From: Lepidostoma basale
Taxonomy: Eukaryota > Arthropoda > Insecta > Trichoptera > Lepidostomatidae
Length of the DNA stretch: 64,000 bases
Reading direction: 5' to 3'
Assembly (NCBI GenBank): GCA_022606425.2
Contig: JAHDVF020001348.1
Span: 1,307,001-1,371,000 of the forward strand
This document shows, in pieces, positions 43,385 through 56,300 of this stretch. Both the position numbers and the translations under genes were made by a program. The notes beneath the pieces were generated by a model. The model did no database searches and was not told the DNA's origin. It saw only the letters and a list, made by a program, of their open reading frames with translations. The first letter of the stretch is position 1; each line of letters opens with the position of its first letter.

Positions 43385-43900
43385 ATTATTCTTCTCAGTC
43401 GTATTCCTCATGATTGAGGGTCATGTCCATCCTCTAAGCTATTGACCATGGCATGCCATGCGCTCCTGTCACCCGTCAGTCTCCAGGCTGCAGCTAATGA
43501 TAGTCCAGTCAGATCCCTGATTTGGTCGGACCAGCGCCTCAGTGGTCGCCTTCTCTTCACTTTGCCCATGATGATGAGCTTTTCAAGGTTGTCCTGATCT
43601 CTCCAGGCTATGTGTCCAAAATATTTCAACACTCTCTGAGACTACATCTGCGAGAGTCTTTCCTTGATACCCAACATGTCAATGATTGACTGGTTTGTTC
43701 TTCTTACCATCCGCAGGTTATACGCAGCGTTCGTCGCCAGCACCACATCTCGAAAGTATCAATTTTGGATCTCTTCGATGTTCGCATAGTCCAAGACTCG
43801 CAACCATAAAGTAATATGGAGAAAACAAGAGTTTGAACCAGTCTCATCAAACCTTGGATTACAAAGATGGAAAGAGGAAATGAAATGAAGAGTCTCGACG
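43385..43900 (-). mobile_element. RTE-like LINE 3' fragment
   Basis: Frame 43632-43408 encodes LKYFGHIAWRDQDNLEKLII and RRPLRRWSDQIRDLTGLSLA. Upstream, broken frames read NAAYNLRMVRRTNQSIIDML. No other copy in the window. Confidence 0.78.
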
Positions 43901-44149
43901 TAAATTCAATACAGATTATGCTTTATTCACATATTAATTTACAAACTCAAGCCACCGCCTCTCCGACATCTATACAACCAGTAATATAACTATACAATAT
44001 CAAAGTATTTCCTAATAGTTCACAGCAGTCCTCCGCGGAGGATATTATGTATCCGTCTAAAATTATTTGGTAAAAACACAAGTCCGTCTTCCCGACAACT
44101 CATCTAGCAGTGAGACAGATCATACAAGCTACGAGATGCCTTACCTGCT

Positions 44150-44370
44150 ACTGTGACAATTAACACCGGCTTCTACAGCATCAGACTTCTACACATTTTT
44201 TCCAAAGAATTAAAATTGTACATCATTACATTTCTCGTAAGCATCTTCGAAAGTGTCAACAGAGCTCCCAACATGCAGAACAAACCTGCTTCTGGTTATG
44301 CGAATGAAGAGAGCAATCAAACTATAAAACATATTCACTTCGGAGATCTACATTTTTCATGCTATTCAAA
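44150..44370 (+). mobile_element. LINE-E fragment
   Basis: Reads NMQNKPASGYANEESNQTIK and HFGDLHF, matching the NQPASGxAGxESNQ and GDxxL region of LINE-E. Diverged. Confidence 0.6.
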
Positions 44371-44449
44371 CAATACATATATTGTTTCTTGAACAATGAT
44401 GTAAAACTCCATATTAAATAATTAATATGAATAAAAACATCTGTTTTAT

Positions 44450-44582
44450 AAATGTTTTATTATATTTTATGCGAATGACATGTTTCGCCTCGCTAAGCCA
44501 TTATCAAATGACATTTCATGATGCCTTTGCAAAGCAAAACATGTCATTCCAATAAAATATAATAAAACTTCTAGAAAGCAGA
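44450..44582. repeat. PAL palindromic repeat
   Basis: Full arms ATGTTTTATTATATTTTATG and complement around CCATTATCAAATG/CATTTCATGATGCC. Flank shared inverted with 10330-10465. Confidence 0.85.
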
Positions 44583-45084
44583 TGTCTTCATTAATACTAA
44601 TGAAACAAAGTTCAAGATTGGAGAGTATTCAGTCCTAAACATCAGACTTATTCTTGTGTCCATGTGCCGATACAACCTTCCAAATGGATCGTTTAAATTT
44701 ATATTTGTTTGTAATGTCCATTAGGAATTGGTACCAAAATAAGTGACACCGTTGAAGCCGGTAACATAAAAATTAACCTTGCAAAAAAATTATTGTCAGC
44801 AAAATGACTTCGACCACGAGAATACATTAAAAACACTATCTAGACATTACCAGCAGGACTCAAACACACTATTTCAGTGATAACTTGTGTATCGGTATCA
44901 ATTAATTGTATTCTGAACAATGATGTAAAACTTTATATTAATATGAATGAAAGTGTATGTTTTCTAGAAGTTTTATTATATTTTATAGGAAAAACCTGAT
45001 TCACCTTACTACGGCATTATCAAACGTATATTACATTATCCTTTGTATCATCGTCACATCTGATTATAGCGACCTCAAAGCCGT

Positions 45085-45340
45085 ATTAAGGTACGACCGA
45101 AAGGCGTACAAGATGGATCGGCCATATAATACGACAAGAAGGCCTCTTGCATGCCAATATGGAGGGTATGACCGAGGGGACAAACTCTAGGGGACGTCCA
45201 CGCCGAGAGTACCTGGAGGACCTGTTGGTGGACGTGCGCTGCTCATCATATGCAGATTTAAAAAGAGCCGCACAAGACAGGGAAGAACGGAAGAGAAGAA
45301 TAGAGGAAATTGCTGCAAACCAATCCCAGGATTGAAACCA
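45085..45340 (+). mobile_element. LINE-A-related 3' end
   Basis: GRPRREYLEDLLVDVRCSSY and LKRAAQDREERKRRIEEIAA with stop at 45335 are the same C-terminus type as 27692-27873. Nested within a PAL repeat. Confidence 0.8.
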
Positions 45341-45369
45341 GAGAGAGAGAGATTACATTATCAAACGAC

Positions 45370-45562
45370 ATTAGTGAAGGTACAATCAGAAGACTCTCGA
45401 CATTAGAAAGCATCTTGTCTTCCTAATGTCGAACCATCTCTAATGCGTTCCTGATATTATGTTGTATGTGTATTATATTTTACCTGTACTCAATAGATGC
45501 ATTAAACATTTATGCTGTTTGTAATGTCTTTTGAGTAAATAAACTGATTTGATTTGATTTGA
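45370..45562 (+). mobile_element. LINE-E 3'UTR fragment
   Basis: Matches 38270-38450: LESILSS-like coding end, CTAATGTCGAACCATCTC, and the GATTT-repeat tail. It is nested between the arms of a PAL repeat. Confidence 0.8.
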
Positions 45563-45649
45563 TAATGCCTTAGAAAGGCGAAACATGTCATTCCCACAAA
45601 ATATAATAGAACTTCTAGAAAACAGACGTTTTCATTCGTATTGATTATC

Positions 45650-46265
45650 GGTAACAAGATGAAAATGGCAAAGCTACTTATAAAAAATTGTTTTAAAATT
45701 ATAATTTTATAAATATACCAAAATGTGAATAATTGTGCATTCAACTCCTGCTAGTAGCATTGGTGACGTGATTGATTATGTGTAATTCATCAATTCGATT
45801 TCATTAAATCATCTTGTACCAGGTTTTACGTACGTATACATATATTGTTCATCCGAAAATGTGTAAAAATTGACGTATTAAAAAAAATTTAAAAAACATT
45901 TCGCATCTAAACGACGCGAGTGCAATTTTAACTATTTTATAAATCTTTTCACGGCTCGTAAAGGGCATCCGGCAATCTGCGTTATTCTAAACTAAGCTTG
46001 TGTATCTCTTTCAATGTTAATTATTGTTAATACATTATTAAAATATATAAATGTTAACTTAAAACGCGAATCAAACATTTGATTGACAAAGTTGCAAGTT
46101 CACGTTTTACAATTAACGTGTAAAATTGAAAATAACAATTGTTTAAATCCGAGATGATAAACTTAATATCAATAAAGATCTGCGTATGAAACACGATTCC
46201 TACGCGGCTATTCCAAACGCTGTGCAAAAGCCGAACGGAGATGATTCAGAAGACACAAACTGAAT
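45650..46265. other. AT-rich, nothing recognised
   Basis: No repeat copy or coding signal found between the PAL/LINE nest and the LINE-A fragment. Confidence 0.5.
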
Positions 46266-46269
46266 AACT

Positions 46270-46455
46270 TTTATTCCGGCAAATGTGGCTCCATCGCCGA
46301 ATGCTCAGAATTCCCTGGACAGACATGGTTACCAATACCGAAGTCTTGAGGCGAGCTAGAGTTGACAGGGAACCTGTTATCAACTATCAAGGTTTGGAAA
46401 ATTTCACATCTGGGTCATATACTGCGTGGGGAAAAGTACCACCTTCTCCGAGCTT
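46270..46455 (+). mobile_element. LINE-A fragment
   Basis: MWLHRRMLRIPWTDMVTNTE and VLRRARVDREP match LINE-A closely, then break. No 3' end present. Confidence 0.75.
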
Positions 46456-46794
46456 TTTCAAATAATAATAATAATATGCAAGACGTTTGGAACAAGTCGT
46501 AGAATCATTTCCCGTTAACAATAATGTGAATTAAATTCATCGTAATTCAGAAAGCGTATTTTCAATCGTCAACGAGCGTGCAAAACACGCACATCAAAGT
46601 TAGTCAAAATGAAACACGATGCGATTAATAAATTTATCAAATTCGTACATATAGAAACAGTGAGGCTTTCTATTAACAGACTATTCAATTGTAACAGTAT
46701 ACATGATCGAGAAATTTCCGGAAACGTGATTATTAATAAGGCAATAGAATACATTTTATTCTTACATATAATTTACCTTTATGAAAAAAATGTA

Positions 46795-47195
46795 CCAGTG
46801 GGGTTCAAAAGGGTAGTAGGACTACGATGGGGTATGTTTTGCTGGAAAATAAGCCTCTACAAAATGTCGTAAGGCGCCATATTGCATTTACAACAGCAAC
46901 ACTACTATCAAGTCCAACTCTCTAGCGTCCACGAGAGGTCTTTTAAAGACCCCGCGAACCCCGGGCAATGTGGTACATATTACTTAGTGCCATAGCAGAT
47001 AGAGAGGACGAATGGCGAGCTTCCAGCGCCATAAAACTGGGTACACCCAGCTAAGGGAAGGTAACCCCAACAGAAAATCCTCCAGAGAAGGCAAGGGGAT
47101 ACCACTCTGGATATTTTCCCCCAGGTCATCACCATGAGGCCTACTCAAGAGTGATAGTCAACGTTAGGGAGACCTGACAAGACACAGAAAGAAGA
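46795..47195. repeat. R3 SINE-like repeat, inverted copy
   Basis: Reverse complement of 34900-35305 from GGGTAGTAGGACTACGATGG to GAGACCTGACAAGACAC. Intergenic. Confidence 0.83.
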
Positions 47196-47199
47196 AGTT

Positions 47200-48295
47200 C
47201 ATAATACAGTTGCTCTGAAGCAACGTTGTTCGGCAATGTGGTTTTAGAGAACATTTTTAAAAACAACGAAACAATTAAATATATTGTTTTTACACCACTT
47301 TATGTTGTTTGTTTTATCGCCCTGATGAAACTCTGCTTGGAGTGAAACCAGTGAGCAGAGAAGGTTCCAACTGTCAAAAGTAAATTAAGTCAAAGTTTTG
47401 TTGGTTTCGGGTGTGTATCTTGGAATAAAAGGGTTCCATCTGAAGCAGATGAAACTCTTTTACCGAGAAACGTGTAAATTTTCTCTGACGACAGTCGGAA
47501 TAATAAAGTTGTAAGTGTAAATGAATCCTTCTTCGGTGAATCGTGTGTTTTGAATGATCAGATGGAACTTGATTCTTTTCGTAACATCAAAATGACGATA
47601 CTATTACATGTTTTTTTTAATTGTACGTATAGATAAGGTTAGTAAGAACCCTTTTCACGAAAAAAAGCCAAATGTGAAATTTTGTTAGTTGGAACCCTTT
47701 TACTCTCAGGTGACGAGTTGACAAGAAAAAGTAAATAAAGCAGTGTTAAACCAAAATATTTTACAAGAGTTTTATTTGTTTCTAGAAAAAAACACTACAG
47801 TCTCTGTCCAGCAGTTTGATTATTCATTTTCTAAATAGAAATTGACAACGAATAATTTAGACCATGTAAAATAGTCGGTGAAGTAATTCTATTACCCCGT
47901 TAATACCCGAGGCCGGAAACTTTAGGACCTCACTAAGTAACGATAATCCAGAGGATGTTGTTAGTTCTATAGATATCAATATAACGTTAGGCGGTACCTC
48001 TAGGCTAGTTTGGTGAGGAAGACACCGGTCGCTCCCGGCGGAAAAACTTTACAAAACACGAAAGGCCGAGTTTTTCCGTGAAATAAATAAGTAAAAAAAA
48101 ATTTTTCAAAAAAAAAAATGTTAAACTATTAAAATATATAAATATGCACATCAGTATACATATTATTATTTACATAACTATACAAGGCAGAAAAACTACC
48201 ACCCGCCCCGTGTCAGCTGATCAATCATGGACCGGCTCGCCGCTGACGAGTGCCAACTGGTCGGCTACTTGCTAATGCCACCGCTGGTCTTACTC
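47200..48295. other. No gene seen
   Basis: Contains CTGATGAAACTCTGCTTGGA and GTGAAACC at 47313-47345, a weak hairpin of the hammerhead-like type, and otherwise AT-rich sequence. Confidence 0.4.
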
Positions 48296-48299
48296 ACCA

Positions 48300-48720
48300 C
48301 AGTCAAATGTGAAATGGCCCAACACAGGCAAGTGTGAGATGGCCCAACACAGGCAAGTGTGAGATGGCCCAACACAGGCAAGTGTGAGATGGCCCAACAC
48401 AGGCAAGTGTGAGATGGCCCAACACAGGCAATTATGAAATGTCCCAACACAGGCAAGTGTGAGATGGCCCAACACAGCTATGTGTAAGATGGCCCAACAC
48501 AGGCAATTGTGAGATGTCCCAACACAGGCAAGTGTGAGATGGCCCAACACAGGCAAGTGTGAGATGGCCCAACACAGGCAAGTGTGAGATGGCCCAACAC
48601 AGGCAAGTGTGAGATGGCCCAACACAGCTATGTGTAAGATGGCCCAACACAGGCAATTGTGAGATGTCCCAACAAAGGCAAGTGTGAGATGGCCCAACAC
48701 AGGCAAACGGGAAACGATCC
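48300..48720. repeat. 25-bp minisatellite, about 16 copies
   Basis: Unit GCAAGTGTGAGATGGCCCAA plus CACAG, with variants (GCAATTGTGAGATGTCCC, CTATGTGTAAGATGGCCC) that recur in the same order, showing higher-order duplication. Intergenic. Confidence 0.95.
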
Positions 48721-48849
48721 AATACAGGCAGGCAGAAGTAGAGACTGGCCTAGCGTGCATTTGGACCGACACAACCAAGTGCCGACCGGCCTGTCACTGG
48801 CAAGTAGAATAAATAACCCCCTCCCCCAAGACTGTATTATTTACACATA

Positions 48850-49525
48850 CTGACAGTTAGCTCCCACTGAAGTGACACACGTCACCCCGCAATTGATTAA
48901 TTCGTTATGTACCTAGCTAAGCTAATTATGCCGTGTTATGCTAAATAAACTCGCGGATGCAATTAGAATATTTATATAAAAATAATTGAGTAAAACAGAA
49001 CAATGCTGCTCGTCCGCCGCCAGACTGGTGGACCAATCGCAGCCGGGATTAAGCGTACCACTACGAAAGCTAAAAGGAACGATGCTGAAAATTCCACATT
49101 CAAAAATGACATCTCCTTAGCGATAGACCTCACAAAATAGCACACTTATACATACAGGGATCATATTAATTTCATGAATATACAACTTTTGAATAACGTA
49201 ACGTTGATATCTATTACGCTCTTGTCCAAAATAATATTTATTACCATTGTGTTAATATACGAAATATTTAATTTTATGTTACCACATGTCAACCGCTTAT
49301 ATACATTAAATAAACAGTGAACTTTCTTTATAATAAATTTTGTTCTGCTCCATATATTATAAAAAAATGGGTGATTGCCAAAATCTTATATTTTTTTTAA
49401 TTATACATTAATTTATCTCATTAAATAGTTCATAAAATTCACAATGGCAACATTAGTAAACTTGTTGGATCCCAGAGCTATTTTTAGTATAAGTAAATTA
49501 TGACAGAATTTCATCTTAAATAATA
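48850..49525. other. Nothing recognised
   Basis: AT-rich downstream of the 25-bp minisatellite; no open frame or repeat relation noticed. Confidence 0.5.
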
Positions 49526-49529
49526 ATGA

Positions 49530-49645
49530 AATAGAACTCGACAGTGACCTGTTTCGCCAGGCTGCCTGACTGAATCAGTCTGTCGATGCCAGGCAACCCG
49601 ACGAAACTGATTGCTGTCGAAATACATACATAAACAGAAGTAGTT
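49530..49645 (+). mobile_element. Penelope-like terminal repeat remnant
   Basis: CAGTCTGTCGATGCCAGGCA and CGACGAAACTGATTGCTGTC match the minus strand of 16250-16300; an inverted copy of the same motif (GTGACCTGTTTCGCCAGGCT) sits just before it, forming a palindrome. Confidence 0.65.
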
Positions 49646-49914
49646 ATTTTAATACCACTCTGAATTAAGAAGTTATATTAATTAAAATTCTATCCAAGAT
49701 TGAATGAGAGCTGATTTTTCAATGTGGAATAGTCAATAGTTCAACGTTTTCATTTGTACACGCCATTTTAACTTCACCCACGATCCGAAACCGATTCTAA
49801 TATCAAATTTAATAACATATAGGATTATTGCTAAACATTTAATTCAACTAGGAACATGCTTTTGAAATAATTATTCCTTGTGTAAAATTTCATAATAAAC
49901 ATTAACAAAAACAT

Positions 49915-50020
49915 TAGTTTACTAGAAGTGTTATTATATTTTAAGAGAGTGATATATTTCACCTTGTTAGGGCAATTAAAATGTGACATTTGATACTGCC
50001 GTAGCAAGATACAACATTGA
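49915..50020. repeat. PAL repeat, left half
   Basis: CTAGAAGTGTTATTATATTTT and GTGACATTTGATACTGCCG, drifted; no right arm tip. Just downstream of the UBR3 stop. Confidence 0.6.
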
Positions 50021-50211
50021 CAGTGAAAGCTGCGTAAAGATTGCAGAGGATAAATTTAGATGGAGAACAGTAGAGAAAGGCACGCAAATTGATAGACGGT
50101 TCTGCTATTGAATTGAAAGGGTTTCGTCATCTACCGCCGGCGTTGGAGCGTGGGTGTCGTTGCGGCGTGTCATGCGTGGCCGTGCGCTCAGTCCCGGCGG
50201 ATGAGCAAGCC

Positions 50212-50329
50212 CTAGAGGGAGTCGCGGTGCCAGACCCAGGTCCTCTTGGTGTGGTCGAAGCGGTGCGCCAGCCACTGCTGCTCCAGCAGCTCGAAACGGT
50301 CCTCCGACAGGTATAGGGGCTTGCCGCGT
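50212..50329 (-). CDS. UBR3: UBR3 last exon and stop
   Basis: Acceptor TCCACAG. It completes [15 protein letters not shown], then [20 protein letters not shown] and a stop TAG at 50212. The QQWLAHxFDHTxxxW ending fixes frame and terminus. I see no clear AATAAA signal in the next 200 bp. Confidence 0.94.
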
Positions 50330-53300
50330 CTGTGGACATGACCAATAATTATTAATACGATACAATCTTAACACGGTCATGCAACTTCTATGCAATACAT
50401 GCGTAAAGGCAAAAACATAGTATTATTGTGTCATGGAATGCCGTGAATTGCCACAATGATTTTGAATGGTTAGAATCACATCGAATTGTCAATGTGGTCT
50501 GTTATGCGGACGATGCTATAATCATAGCTGAAAGCAATAATGACTAACAAAAAATGCTAGACAGACTACATCACGTCTGTAAGAAATACAACACGACAAT
50601 CTCTATCGAATAAACAAAATGTATGACCTTTTCCAAAACACCCAAAACATGTAACCTAGTTATCGAAAATCAACCCATAGAACAGGTCAGGACCTTCAAG
50701 TATCTAGGCGACATAGACCTGGTGGGATGAGCTGATCTGCAAGATACAGCAAACGTTTGCGAAGCCAGGATTGATGCTGAAAAAGGTGATGCTGTGTGTG
50801 TGGTGTGACTGGAAAAGGATCGTCCACCATGAGTTACTTCCAGTTGGTCAGACGATTGATTCTCAACTGTATTGCGGACAGCTAGAGAGATTACGCCAGC
50901 AAATGAAATAAAACCGTCCGAATTGAATAATATGAAAGTGTTGTCTTCCATCATGACAATGCCCGACCACCCACTACTTTGATGACCTGTTAAAAATTGG
51001 GAGAGCTTGGTTGGGAAGTTTTGATGCATCCACCATATCGTCCAGACATAGCACCCTCTGACTATCACTTGTTCCAATATCTAAAGAACTCTCGCAATGG
51101 AATTAAACTGCTTTCAAAAGAAGCCTATGAAAACCATTTGATTAAGTTTTTCAACCAGTAACCACAGGTTTGATATTTGGTTTAAATAAATTCATTTTCA
51201 CACTATAAGAAAACCAGAACTTTTTCCCAGACCCATTTTATTTACATGTGGTACTTATAAATCTAAAACGTGAGTTAATGTAATGATAGCAACAGGAAAA
51301 GAGCTGCAATATTTTAGTAATGAAATTGAAGTGTGAACTGACTTGAGATCACGATCTTCCTCGTCGTAGTCGTCCAGGTAGAGCGAGCCCCAGAGGCAGG
51401 CGCGCCGCCCCCGCACGATGATGATGTACGTGGAGGTCACCACCAGGAAGATGCCGGTGCCCCCGCCGCAGTCCACAGAATGCTGCAAGACCCATAATTT
51501 TTTTTAGTTTAAGTGAAGAGAAGGAGGAGGTTACAGGAAGAGGGAAGGGGAATAACTTGAAGACTTTGATTATAATTGTAGGAAAATGGGAACATATCAA
51601 AAATCAGACTTTTAGTGGTTTAGTTTCTAAAATTTCAAGGTTATTATCATTATTTTTTAAGGATTATTCCGGTTTGCCGGTTCTTTGGAAGCCACTTGGG
51701 ACTAATGTGGTGGTTCTCCGTTGCTTTCCACATTTTTATACACAGCAGGTTATTGGAAGCCAATTACTAAATAAAACAATAAAAATGGCGATAAGTAGCT
51801 AATCTAATCGCCATTTCTATCCAAAGACAGTGTGAGAATCACACTGTCTTTGGTCTGGTAGAATAACGATGAATATATCATTACTAACTAACTAACTAAC
51901 TAACCATCACGCCGCCTCTCCGAAGGGGTAGGCAGAAGGAATGGACTGCCACACTTTTATTTCCTGACATATTTCTCTCGCTTCCTCAACATTCATACAT
52001 CGTGTCATGCACCCGCGTCGATTTCTCTGACTCCTCACGTGGCCGACATTCAATATTTGATTTGTTTGTACCACGTTTCCCTCGGTCCTATTCTATTTCT
52101 AGTTCCATTTACATCGTTAACATATACTTTTTTACCATTCTTTCATCATTCATTATTTTCATGTGTCCAAAACATGATGGTTGACCCTTTTTGTTCATAA
52201 CACCATCATTCGCACCACACTCACTTCTTATATTTTCATTCGACACTCTATCATACACAGAGACATTCGTCTAAGAGATCTCATTTCTACTGCATTTATT
52301 CTACTTTCTTTACTATTTGTTATAAATTTACTGACAGCTGATGGGAAAGAAGAAATTCAGCAGAGTTAGACAACTCCCTGCTCACTGAATTGCTGAAGGC
52401 GGATGGACTGAGTGGAGAGGCCTACAGACGGCTGATGAGTGTGGTGTCAGAGTGAGGGGTTTACCTGGACGGCCTCGCAGATGTCCTGCTGGCGGCAGCA
52501 CTGCTGCTTGAGGCACACCACGGTGCCGCACAGCAGGCACACTGACGCTTCCTTCGGCACCGCGCCGCACTGGGAGCAGATCCGTTCGTGGTAGTACTGC
52601 AAACACAAACATCGATAAAATAAAAATTAAGCAATTAATCAAAAAAATGTTTATTAATTATTAAAGCACACAATTCGGAAATTTATTTCTTAAAAATAAT
52701 ATCTTCCAAATGTAAACCCTCGCGTTCGCGGCACTCATTTCGTCGAACAGTAAAATTTCTTATGACGGCTCGGCTGACTGATAATCGACAGACCGATTTA
52801 ACAGTCTCCACGTTTTCTACCATTCTTGATGATCTCAGTTGGATTTCTGTTTTTTCAGCATGCAGTGTTTGGTTCCGTGTCATATTTCTTCGTTTATTAT
52901 TTTGTCTCGGAGACTCACGCCGAGCGTTTGCCTCTCCATGGATCTTTAGTTAGTTAATTTTAACCTGTTCATCGCCACATGTTTGTAGAAACAGCGCGCC
53001 GGTACACCACGTATTGTATTGTCTCCCAAACTATCGAAAAATATCGATCCTTTTTGGTTTGTTAATATTTTAAAATATTCATAGATGTCGTTGCGAGAAA
53101 ATCGGAATTAATTTTGAAATACATCTTTCGATTATTGTGAAGTGCCCTCAGCTGCGCTTATGGCGATCGTCTACGTAGAGCACACATGTGTGCTTACGGC
53201 GATTATCGGGTTAAAATGTAATATTTAATAGTAGGTTGATTGGGCAAGGTACTCACTGTGAAGAGTCGGTCGTATTCCCTTGGCAGGCGCAGCAGGGCGG

Positions 53301-56300
53301 GCTGGTGCCAGGGCAGGTGCTGCGGCAGCATGCGGCGCACCGTGGAGGGCGGGTGGGCCCTGGTGCCCGCCACCCAGCTGGCCACCAGCTCCTCCTCGCG
53401 GCCCCCCGCGCTCGGCCCCCACCACTGCAGCCCCGCGCCCGCCTCCACCATCTCCAGACCTTCGCTCGCCGGGTCTGACAACATCACAACATTTACTACT
53501 ATGATAAAAAAGGTGAATTCATTTATGAATTTTTTAACAATATGAACTTTGTAACATAACACTTTATTAAAATTAAATAACTAACTAACCATCACGCCGT
53601 CTCTCCGAAGGGGTAGGCAGAAAGAATGAACTTCCACACTTTTCTTTCTTGACATATTTATCTCGATCCCTCAACATTCATACATCGTGTCATGCACGCG
53701 CGTCGATTTTTCTGACTCCTCACGTGGCCGACATTCAATATTTGATTTATTTGATCGTGCCACGTTTTCCTCGGCCTTCCATTATTTCTGGTTCCATTTA
53801 CATCATTAAAATATAATTTTTTTACCATTTTTTTCATATGTCCAAACCATCTTAATGATCCTTTCATTATTTTATTCATGACACTATCATTTTCACCGCA
53901 TTCACTTCTTATAGTTTCATTCGACACTATCATACACAGAGTATCCACACATTCGTCTAAGAGATCTCATTTCTACTGCATTTATTCTACTTTCATCCTT
54001 CTTTTGCCAGTTCCATTAATTATTGTTTATTATTTTTTAATTATTGTTCCACCGTTTTATATTTGATTAATAAAACCGATACTCAAAAGATGCAAATAAT
54101 TCAAAATAGAGCAATGAGAATTGTACTGAGACGCCCACGAATTAAGACGATGCTTGAAGATGTTATCAATTAGACAAAGGGTCACCTTAAATACACTTAT
54201 TTTTGCTTACAAATTGAGGGGTGGGCTTCTACCAAAATATTTATGTGACCAGGTAGGTTACTTACAATTATGAAATACATGGGTACCCAATGAGAGACAA
54301 AACAAATTTTAGAATTAATAGAACATTATCAAGGGGTTCCGAAAACAGATTTTTTTTACAAGGTTTTGAAATTATGCTGTGAGAGGAAGTACTCACCCTG
54401 GGGAATGAAGTCTAGATAGCGGAAAAGGCTGGCAAACTCCAACTTCTCGGATGCTATGCGAGGCAGGTCCTCGCCGCAGAGGTGGTGACGTAGCAGGGCC
54501 GCGATTCGAAGGTACGGAAGCAGCTGCTCCTGAGTCTAAAACATTTTAAATAAACACATCAAAAACATAGAATGCTACCATGTTTAGAATTAAAATAATG
54601 TTTAATTCTAAAAACGAATTCCTTATATTGACGTTGAGAAGACCTTATATTGACGTTAAGAAGACCTTATATTGACCTTGAGAGGACCTTATATTGACGT
54701 TGAGAAGACCTTATATTGACCTTGGGATCAACTCTGCACCTTCGAAGAGATGCGTTTCTCGTAAACAATTTTTATAAATAAATCAGAGAATAAATCGAGA
54801 ACTCCTAAAATATGGAAGGAGCAACCCTGTGGAGAACAGACCACAGGTCTACAATAAGGAAGAAGAAGTTGTGTTGAAAGTTTTTTTTTCCCACAGATAC
54901 CTTCAATAGAGCTGGCATAGATAACTTGCCTCAGTTGATGCTGATGGGGAGAGCAATCAGCCTACTGAAGTCGATCACCTTGGATATCGACGTCTTTCTT
55001 ATTAGTAAAAATACATTCAGAAAGCAAATACGCTTATTAGAGAGTATCTTGTCATCCTAAAGCCAAACCATCTCTCATGCATTTCTGGTATTTTGAAACA
55101 TCTCTCTAATATATGTTTCTGGTATTTTGAAATGTCTCTCTCATGCGTTTCTGGTATTTTGAAATATCTCTCTCATACGTTTCTGGTATTTTAAAATATC
55201 TCTCTCATGCATTTCTGATATTTTGTAAAATCCCTCTCATGTATTTTTGGTATTTTGCCTGTTCTCAATTAGATGGCTTATACGGCGAAAATAGTGTTTG
55301 TAAGTATACCTGTAGCTCAAGCACATCCCAGTCGATGGGCTCCTCGAGCGCGGAGGAGGTGGAGGGCCCATCCTCGTGGTACAGCAGGCTGTCTCCGCAG
55401 GCCAGCAGTAGGCGGACGGAGCGCGCCAAGGCCCCTGGCGCACCGGGCAGCCACCTCCGCTGCCTGGCAGTCAGCCCTAGCACCAGCGCCCCCACCACCT
55501 GGTAGTACGCCAGGTTGTACAGCGCGCGGATCATGCAGGTGAGGTACGCTGGAAGATATTTTACCATTTAGTTGTTAGCATATTGTGCAGCAAATATTAT
55601 GTAACAATCATTACTTGATACTTTGTGGTAACAAGAGATCTATTGGACATAGGAGAACAAGAGATCTATTGAACATAGGAATATAAGAGATATTGAACAT
55701 AGGAAAACAAGATATATTGAACATAGTAAAACAAGGGATCTATTGAACATAGGAAAACAAGAGATTTAATGAACATAGGAAAACGATATATCTATTGAAC
55801 AAAGGAAAATAAGAGATTTAATGAACAAAGGAAAACAAGATATATTGAACATAGTAAAACAAGGGATCTATTGAACATAGGAAATCAAGAGATACTCACC
55901 CTGCTCGAGGTGCAGGGGCGCCAGCAGCAGGAAGTGCAGCAGGAGGGCGACGGGGTCCCGTAACAACAGCGGTACCTCGCGGACGTGGCGGCCCTCAGCG
56001 TCAGTCCCGCGGACCAGCTGGCGCGAGGGCGAGCCGTGCGACTCCGGCGCGCTTGTCAGCTGGCTCCACCACTCGGCGGCGCACCACTGTGCCAGCACGC
56101 GGGCGTGCACGGCCAGCACATGGATCAGGGGTACTGCGAGCATCACCATGACATTTTAATTCACACTCATATAACAGGATATATATAAGACTTGTGTGCG
56201 ACTGATCATACCCCTCTGGGTACGTTTTTTTACCACACACTCTGTCAGAAATGAAGACACTCAGGAGCATACCCGGCAAGACACTACATGACAGAATAAG

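Larger units (their letters stand above)
44962..45620. repeat. PAL repeat opened by nested LINE insertions
   Basis: Left arm 44962-45030, right arm 45560-45618. Between them are the LINE-A-related end (45085-45340) and the LINE-E 3'UTR (45370-45562). Confidence 0.82.

Noticed and set aside
47313..47345. Hammerhead motif CTGATGA ... GTGAAACC
   Set aside because: Core bases are present but I could not form stem I or a sound stem III; kept only as a weak resemblance.
48290..48778. 162-codon minus-strand frame of repeated Cys/His/Trp-rich residues
   Set aside because: It is the translation of the 25-bp minisatellite; similar open frames exist in other frames because the unit has few stops.
53236..53545. 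Plus-strand frames of 74-101 codons
   Set aside because: Shadows of a GC-rich UBR3 exon.
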